Assembly (NCBI RefSeq): GCF_019655855.1
Contig: NZ_BPFX01000004.1
Location: 186,001 to 250,000 of the forward strand
Reading direction: 5' to 3'
Source of the DNA: Pseudomonas paralcaligenes
GTDB taxonomy: Bacteria; Pseudomonadota; Gammaproteobacteria; Pseudomonadales; Pseudomonadaceae
DNA: 64,000 nt
Shown: one piece after another, positions 58,804 to 64,000 of the stretch
Numbering within the stretch: position 1 is the stretch's first letter
How the letters are laid out: every line of letters starts with the position of its first letter
Made by a program: the position numbers and the translations under genes
The notes under the pieces: model-generated
Told to the model about the DNA's origin: nothing
Seen by the model: only the letters and a program-made list of their open reading frames with translations
The model's database searches: none

Positions 58804-60300
58804 ATGTCCCTGGCCATCGTCCACAGCCGCGCCCAGGTGGGCGTAGAAGCGCCGGCCGTCTCGGTCGAGGCGCACCTGGCCAACGGCCTGCCGGGCATGG
58901 CCCTGGTCGGCCTGCCGGAAACCGCCGTCAAGGAAAGCAAGGACCGCGTGCGCAGCGCGATCCAGAATTCCGGGTTCGATTTCCCCGCCCGCAGGATCAC
59001 CCTCAACCTGGCGCCTGCCGACCTGCCCAAGGATGGCGGGCGCTTCGATCTGGCCATAGCCCTAGGCATCCTCGCCGCCAACGGACAGGTGCCGGCCGAG
59101 GCCCTGGGCACCCTGGAATGCCTCGGCGAGTTGGCCCTGTCGGGCGAACTGCGGCCGGTACGCGGCGTGCTGCCGGCAGCGCTGGCCGCCCGTGCAGCCG
59201 GACGCACCCTGGTGGTGCCGAAGGCCAACGCCGAGGAAGCCTGCCTGGCCTCCGGGCTGGTCGTGCTGGCCGCCGACCACCTGCTGGAAATCGCCGCCCA
59301 TCTAAATGGCCACACGCCGCTGCCGCCCTACCAGGCCGGCGGCCTGCTGCGTGCCGCGCCCGACTACCCCGACCTGGCCGACGTGCAGGGCCAGCTGGCG
59401 GCCAAGCGCGCGCTGCTGATCGCCGCCAGCGGCGGCCACAACCTGCTGCTCAGCGGCCCGCCCGGCACCGGCAAGACCCTGTTGGCCAGCCGCCTGCCCG
59501 GCCTGCTGCCGCCGCTCGGCGAAGATGAGGCCCTGGAGGTCGCCGCCATCCAGTCGGTGGCCAGCCTGGCGCCGCTGGAGCGCTGGCCGCAGCGGCCGTT
59601 CAGGACGCCGCACCACAGTGCCTCCGCCGCGGCGCTGGTCGGTGGCGGCGGACAACCACAGCCCGGCGAGATTACCCTGGCGCACCAGGGCGTGCTGTTC
59701 CTCGACGAGCTGCCGGAATTCGACCGCAAGGTACTGGAGGTGCTGCGCGAACCGCTGGAGTCCGGCAGCATCGTGATCGCCCGGGCGCGGGACAAGGTGC
59801 GTTTCCCTGCCCGCTTCCAGCTGGTCGCCGCGATGAACCCCTGCCCCTGCGGCTACCTGGGCGATCCCGGCGGCCACTGCCGCTGCACGCCGGAGCAGGT
59901 CCAGCGCTACCGCAACAAGCTGTCCGGCCCGTTGCTCGACCGCATCGACCTGCACCTCACGGTGGCGCGGGAGAGCACCTCTCTCGGCGCCGGGCCCGAC
60001 CACTCGCACGCCAGCGCTCGGGTCGCTCAACGGGTAGCCGAGGCGCGCGAGCGCCAGCAACGACGCCAGGGCTGCGCCAACGCCTTCCTCGATCTGGCCG
60101 AGCTACGCCGGCACTGTGCGCTGGAAGCAGCAGACGAGCGCTGGCTGGAGCAGGCCGCCGAGCGCCTGCGCCTGTCTCTGCGCGCCACTCACCGCCTGCT
60201 CAAGGTGGCGCGTACCCTGGCCGACCTGGAAGGCGCCGAGCGCATCGCCCGTCCGCACCTGGCCGAGGCGCTGCAGTACCGCCCCGCCAGCGACGCGTGA
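58804..60300 (+). CDS. comM: ComM family AAA+ Mg chelatase-like helicase
   Basis: A 498-residue hexameric branch-migration helicase that promotes integration of DNA in natural transformation. An N-terminal Lon-type domain (about 1-170, [25 protein letters not shown]) precedes the AAA+ core. Walker A GPPGTGKT lies at 218-225, Walker B is [11 protein letters not shown], and a cysteine cluster CPCGYLG...HCRC is inserted. It begins 34 bases after ubiK. Confidence 0.94.
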   Translation: MSLAIVHSRAQVGVEAPAVSVEAHLANGLPGMALVGLPETAVKESKDRVRSAIQNSGFDFPARRITLNLAPADLPKDGGRFDLAIALGILAANGQVPAEALGTLECLGELALSGELRPVRGVLPAALAARAAGRTLVVPKANAEEACLASGLVVLAADHLLEIAAHLNGHTPLPPYQAGGLLRAAPDYPDLADVQGQLAAKRALLIAASGGHNLLLSGPPGTGKTLLASRLPGLLPPLGEDEALEVAAIQSVASLAPLERWPQRPFRTPHHSASAAALVGGGGQPQPGEITLAHQGVLFLDELPEFDRKVLEVLREPLESGSIVIARARDKVRFPARFQLVAAMNPCPCGYLGDPGGHCRCTPEQVQRYRNKLSGPLLDRIDLHLTVARESTSLGAGPDHSHASARVAQRVAEARERQQRRQGCANAFLDLAELRRHCALEAADERWLEQAAERLRLSLRATHRLLKVARTLADLEGAERIARPHLAEALQYRPASDA

Positions 60301-60353
60301 CACAAGCGAATCTATCGAACCTGAACCAACCAGAGATTTATGCTATCGAACCG

Positions 60354-60362
60354 TGCTAGAAT
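60354..60362 (+). promoter_or_regulatory. Extended -10 promoter before the BCCT gene
   Basis: TGCTAGAAT is an extended -10 about 50 bases before the BCCT start, followed by a GCCGCC/GGCGGC hairpin (60365-60386) in the leader. No clear -35 is visible. Confidence 0.4.
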
Positions 60363-60413
60363 GCGCCGCCTCCCGCCCTTGGCGGCCATCCGATCACAAG
60401 GAGAGCTAGCTCA

Positions 60414-62390
60414 ATGGAGGCATCTTCGTCTTCGCGTTCCACCCTCAACCCGCCGGTCTTCTACGGCTCCGCGATTCTCGTCCTGGCCCTGGTGCTGTTC
60501 AGCGTGCTGTTCCAGGAAGCCACCCAGAACCTCTTCACCCGCCTGCAAGGCTGGATCATCGGCAACCTCAGCTGGGTCTACATCCTCTCGGTCGCACTGA
60601 TCCTCATCGCCGTGGTGTTCCTCGCCGTCAGCCGCTACGGCGACATCAAGCTCGGCCCCGACCACAGCGAACCCGACTACAGCCGCACCACCTGGTTCGC
60701 CATGCTGTTCTCCGCCGGCATGGGCATCGGCCTGATGTTCTTCGGCGTCGCCGAGCCGGTGATGCACTTCATCGAACCGCCGGTGGGCGACGGCGGCACC
60801 ATCGCCGCCGCCCGCGAGGCGATGCGCATCACCTTCTTCCACTGGGGCCTGCACGCCTGGTCGATCTACGCCATCGTTGCGCTGGTGCTCGCCTACTTCT
60901 CCTTCCGCCACGGCCTGCCGCTGACCCTGCGCTCGGCGCTCTACCCGCTGATCGGCGAGCGCATCCATGGCCCCATCGGCCATGCCGTGGACATCTTCGC
61001 CATCCTCGGCACCGTGCTCGGCGTCGCCACCTCGCTGGGCGTCGGCGTCACCCAGATCAACACCGGCCTCAACCACCTGTTCGACGTGCCGATCAACGTG
61101 CCGGTGCAGATCGCGCTGATCGTCGGCACCACCGCGCTGGCCACCATTTCGGTAGTCAGTGGCCTGGACGTCGGCATCCGCCGCCTGTCCGAACTCAACC
61201 TGGGCCTGGCGGTGCTGCTCCTGCTGCTGATCCTGGTGCTCGGCCCGACCGTGTTCATCCTGCAGACCTTCGTGCAGAACACCGGCGGCTACCTGTCCAA
61301 CCTGGTCAACACCACCTTCAACCTGTACGCCTACGAGCCAAACGACTGGATCGGCGGCTGGACCCTGTTCTACTGGGGCTGGTGGCTGGCCTGGTCGCCC
61401 TTCGTCGGGCTGTTCATCGCGCGCATCTCGCGCGGGCGCACGGTGCGCGAGTTCGTCACCGGGGTGATGCTGGTGCCGACCGCCTTCACCCTGCTGTGGA
61501 TGACCGTGTTCGGCGACACCGCCATCCACATGATCCTGTTCGACGGCATCGACAGCCTGGCCGAGGCGGTCAGGGCCGACTCGTCGCTGGCGCTGTTCGC
61601 CTTCCTCGAACAGTTCCCCTTCGCCTCGGCGCTGTCGCTGGCGGCCATCGTCATGGTGGTGGTGTTCTTCGTCACTTCGGCCGACTCCGGTGCCATGGTG
61701 GTGGACATGCTCGCCTCGGGCGGCGCCGACCGCACGCCAGTGTGGCAGCGCATCTTCTGGTCCAGCTCCATGGGCCTGGTGGCCATCGCCCTGTTGCTGG
61801 CCGACGGCCTCAAGGCCCTGCAGACCGCCACCATCGTCAGCGCCCTGCCCTTCACCCTGGCGCTGATGTGCGCCATCTGGGGGCTGTTCAAGGCGCTCAA
61901 GCTGGACGCCACCAAGCGCGGCATCCGCTACCAGGCGCTGAACACCTCGCGCCCGGCGCCGCACCATGCCGGCGGCTGGCAGCGCCGCCTGCGCGGCATG
62001 ATGATGTTCCCGCGCCGCGCCCACGTGGTGCGCTTCCTCGCCGAAGTGGCGCGGCCGGCGATGGACGCGGTGGCCGACGAGCTGCGCAAGCAGGGCTTCC
62101 CGGTGCAGGTGGAGGACGGTGACGACGGCCGCGTGCGCCTGTCGCTGGGCGCGCCCGAATCACCGGAGTTCGTCTACCAGGTCCGCCCGCGCGCCTACGT
62201 GATGCCCGGTTTCGCCCTGGTCGGCAGCCAGGAGGACAGCCGCGAGGAGCGCAAGTACTTCCGCGCCGAGGTACACCTCAAGGAAGGCGGCCAGGACTAC
62301 GACGTGATGGGCTGGAGCCGCGACGACCTGATCGGCGACATCCTCGACCAGTACGAGAAGCACATGCACTACCTGCATCTGGTGCGTTGA
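60414..62390 (+). CDS. betT: BCCT family choline/betaine transporter (BetT type)
   Basis: A 658-residue secondary transporter with twelve predicted helices. It has the family motifs MGIGLMFFGVAEPVMHF near 103 and the signature FYWGWWLAWSPFVGLFIARIS. The long cytoplasmic C-terminal domain (about 500-658) is the osmosensing region of BetT. High-affinity choline uptake is likely; P. aeruginosa has a betT gene just after comM (recalled). The ATG at 60414 follows AAGGAGAGC. Confidence 0.88.
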   Translation: MEASSSSRSTLNPPVFYGSAILVLALVLFSVLFQEATQNLFTRLQGWIIGNLSWVYILSVALILIAVVFLAVSRYGDIKLGPDHSEPDYSRTTWFAMLFSAGMGIGLMFFGVAEPVMHFIEPPVGDGGTIAAAREAMRITFFHWGLHAWSIYAIVALVLAYFSFRHGLPLTLRSALYPLIGERIHGPIGHAVDIFAILGTVLGVATSLGVGVTQINTGLNHLFDVPINVPVQIALIVGTTALATISVVSGLDVGIRRLSELNLGLAVLLLLLILVLGPTVFILQTFVQNTGGYLSNLVNTTFNLYAYEPNDWIGGWTLFYWGWWLAWSPFVGLFIARISRGRTVREFVTGVMLVPTAFTLLWMTVFGDTAIHMILFDGIDSLAEAVRADSSLALFAFLEQFPFASALSLAAIVMVVVFFVTSADSGAMVVDMLASGGADRTPVWQRIFWSSSMGLVAIALLLADGLKALQTATIVSALPFTLALMCAIWGLFKALKLDATKRGIRYQALNTSRPAPHHAGGWQRRLRGMMMFPRRAHVVRFLAEVARPAMDAVADELRKQGFPVQVEDGDDGRVRLSLGAPESPEFVYQVRPRAYVMPGFALVGSQEDSREERKYFRAEVHLKEGGQDYDVMGWSRDDLIGDILDQYEKHMHYLHLVR

Positions 62391-62675
62391 GACCGGGATA
62401 GCGTGTGCCGTGCAGATATCCCAACAGCGCACTCCTCATGCTCCGTGTGTACAGCGATGGAAGCGTCGATGCATGGCGACCCGCAAGATCGGACCGCCCC
62501 CTCTTCGGCAATACGCGATCACCCAACCGCGGAGCCATGAAGAAGGCTGTGCCCCCGTTACGGGTTGGTGGCGCAATCCTGCTGTTGTGGGAGCGGCTAG
62601 GCGGCATTCCGATTGGCCGCGACTTTCGCGGATAAATCCGCTCCCACAAGGTGTGCAACGGCTAATGTGGACATA
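62391..62675. other. Intergenic region after betT without a gene
   Basis: No convincing coding frame, promoter or RNA gene is visible between the betT stop codon and the terminator before the polyamine permease gene. The right half holds the inverted repeat listed separately. Confidence 0.5.
62584..62648. repeat. REP-like element with 12-bp perfect ends
   Basis: TTGTGGGAGCGG at 62584-62595 and its exact complement at 62637-62648 frame smaller internal dyads (for example CGCGACTTTCGCGG). TGTGGGAGCGG ends are a hallmark of the most common REP family of Pseudomonas genomes. Confidence 0.8.
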
Positions 62676-62713
62676 GCCATGAAAAAGGCCACCCGAGGGT
62701 GGCCTTTTTCATG
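62676..62713. terminator. Bidirectional terminator between betT and the polyamine permease genes
   Basis: A 17-bp perfect stem (CCATGAAAAAGGCCACC and complement) with loop CGAG and T-runs in both directions lies 13 bases from the permease stop codon. Confidence 0.9.
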
Positions 62714-62726
62714 GGCGGGTAGTGGC

Positions 62727-63605
62727 TCAGGCGGGCTGGGCCGGTTTCCAGTTGGAGTTGGTGGCTTCCTCGGCCATCGACTCCATGGCCTGCTGGATCG
62801 CGCGCTTGCGGCGCTCCTCGGCACGGCGGGCGAAGTACCAGGCGAAGAAGGTGAAGATCGACACGGTCAGCAGGATCAGGCTGGCGATCGCGTTGATCTC
62901 CGGCTTCACGCCCAGGCGCACGGCGGAGAAGACTTCCATCGGCAGGGTGGTGGAGCCCGGGCCGGAGACGAAGCTGGCCAGCACCAGGTCGTCCAGCGAC
63001 AGGGCGAAGGACATCATGCCGCCGGCCGCCAGGGACGGCGCGATCATCGGGATGGTGATCAGGAAGAACACCTTCCACGGCTTGGCGCCGAGGTCCATGG
63101 CCGCTTCCTCGATGGACAGGTCCAGCTCGCGCAGGCGCGCCGACACCACCACCGCCACGTAGGCCGAGCAGAAGGTGGTGTGGGCGATCCAGATGGTCAT
63201 CAGACCGCGCTCGGCGGGCCAGCCGATCAGCTGGGCCATGGCCACGAACAGCAGCAGCAGGGACAGACCGGTGATCACTTCCGGCATCACCAGCGGCGCG
63301 GTGACCAGGCCACCGAACAGGGTGCGGCCCTTGAAGCGGGTCACCCGGGTCAGCACGAAGGCCGCCAGGGTGCCCAGCGCCACCGCCGCGACGGCGGTGT
63401 ACAGGGCGATCTCCAGGGAGCGCATCACCGAGCCCATCAGCTGGCTGTTGTCGAGCAGGCCGACGTACCACTTCACCGACCAGCCGCCCCATACGGTGAC
63501 CAGCTTGGAGGCGTTGAAGGAGTAGATGACCATGATCAGCATCGGCAGGTAGATGAACAGCAGGCCGACCCAGAGCATCACGTTGGAGAAGCTGAAGCGT
63601 TTCAT
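62727..63605 (-). CDS. Polyamine ABC transporter permease, PotI/SpuH type
   Basis: A 292-residue inner-membrane permease with six helices and the binding-protein-dependent EAA loop EEAAMDLGAKPWKVFFLITIP (about 165-185). MKRFSFSNVMLWVGLLFIYLPMLIMVIYSFN is the PotI-like start, and the block GSTTLPMEVFSAVRLGVKPEINA is typical of putrescine/spermidine systems. It overlaps the upstream permease by ATGA. Spermidine versus putrescine cannot be told from this part. Confidence 0.9.
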   Translation of the reverse strand: MKRFSFSNVMLWVGLLFIYLPMLIMVIYSFNASKLVTVWGGWSVKWYVGLLDNSQLMGSVMRSLEIALYTAVAAVALGTLAAFVLTRVTRFKGRTLFGGLVTAPLVMPEVITGLSLLLLFVAMAQLIGWPAERGLMTIWIAHTTFCSAYVAVVVSARLRELDLSIEEAAMDLGAKPWKVFFLITIPMIAPSLAAGGMMSFALSLDDLVLASFVSGPGSTTLPMEVFSAVRLGVKPEINAIASLILLTVSIFTFFAWYFARRAEERRKRAIQQAMESMAEEATNSNWKPAQPA

Positions 63606-64000
63606 GCGCGGCCCTCCATCTCTTTGGCCTGGTTACGGTTGAACAGGATGATCGGGACGATCAGGATCGCCAGCATCACCACCGCCAGGGCGGATGCCAC
63701 CGGCCAGTCGCGGTTGTTGAAGAACTCCTGCCACAGCACCTTGCCGATCATCAGGGTCTCCGGGCCGCCGAGCAGTTCGGGGATGACGAACTCACCCACC
63801 ACCGGGATGAACACCAGCATGCTGCCGGCGATGATGCCGTTCTTGGACAGCGGCACGGTGATCTTCCAGAAGCTGTTGAAGTTGCTAGAGCCCAGGTCGG
63901 AGGCCGCTTCCAGCAGGCTCATGTCGTGCTTGACCAGGTTGGCGTAGAGCGGCAGCACCATGAACGGCAGGTACGAATAGACGATGCCGATATACACCGC
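63602..64000 (-). CDS. Polyamine ABC transporter permease, PotH/SpuG type (5' end cut by window edge)
   Basis: The last 132 codons of the partner permease. Visible are IGIVYSYLPFMVLPLYANL, the EAA loop LEAASDLGSSNFNSFWKITVP, and the conserved VIPELLGGPETLMIGKVL. The 5' part lies beyond 64000. The ATPase and binding protein genes should follow to the right. Confidence 0.9.
   Translation of the reverse strand, partial: AVYIGIVYSYLPFMVLPLYANLVKHDMSLLEAASDLGSSNFNSFWKITVPLSKNGIIAGSMLVFIPVVGEFVIPELLGGPETLMIGKVLWQEFFNNRDWPVASALAVVMLAILIVPIILFNRNQAKEMEGRA

Overview
The window is a GC-rich (about two-thirds G+C) chromosomal segment of a Pseudomonas, most likely from the P. aeruginosa side of the genus. 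The evidence is gene content and gene order: hemB-ppk, argH/algZ-algR-hemCDXY-dsbB-algQ...algP, rnk, cyaY, lptM-lysA-dapF-xerC, sutA, glnK-amtB, ubiK, comM and a BetT-type carrier are neighbours typical of Pseudomonas. Individual proteins also match known Pseudomonas lengths and key residues, for example HemB of 337 aa with K205/K260 and AlgP of 352 aa with KPAA repeats. Species-level placement is not possible from the sequence alone.

Layout. 1-8 kb: ppk (cut by the left edge), hemB, a fatty-acid-hydroxylase-family membrane protein, elbB and class I adenylate cyclase cyaA. 8-12.7 kb: small conserved genes, a GST, a GNAT acetyltransferase, an adenylate-kinase-like protein and argH. 12.9-18.9 kb: the alginate/twitching two-component pair algZ(fimS)-algR and the tightly packed hemC-hemD-hemX-hemY haem operon. 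19-26.2 kb: dsbB, algQ, an FKBP isomerase, histone-like algP, an ABC-F ATPase, a small MscS-like protein, a LysE exporter and a YaiI protein. 26.3-33.2 kb: rnk, DUF1289, cyaY, an AraC regulator, then lptM-lysA-dapF-DUF484-xerC-HAD.

The accessory part is 33.3-54.0 kb: one long, co-directional, largely translationally coupled operon for an ABC-transporter-dependent surface polysaccharide (O-antigen or capsule-like). A good sigma70-like promoter stands in front of it and a strong terminator overlaps its last stop codon. wbpA-wbpB-wbpD-wbpE-wbpI are the five steps to UDP-ManNAc3NAcA (2,3-diacetamido-2,3-dideoxy-mannuronic acid). wzm/wzt export the finished chain. A methyltransferase with an exact 16 x 24-residue coiled-coil array looks like a chain terminator plus molecular ruler. 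Three GT4 glycosyltransferases, an AsnB-type amidotransferase and a 1401-residue secreted protein complete it. The secreted protein has two glucuronyl-C5-epimerase-like units, a sugar-binding-like module and a transglutaminase-like domain. My reading is that a mannuronate-type chain is built in the cytosol, length-controlled, capped by methylation and exported, then edited outside the inner membrane by a polymer-level C5-epimerase, perhaps converting manno- to gulo-configured residues. That combination is the most novel candidate in the window. The family assignments are well supported; the assembled mechanism is inference.

54-64 kb returns to core genome: sutA, yjbQ, two tandem amtB genes with glnK (sigma54 promoter plus NtrC site), ubiK, comM, a BCCT transporter, and the two permease genes of a polyamine ABC transporter running off the right edge. 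I saw no rRNA, tRNA, CRISPR array, insertion sequence or phage gene.
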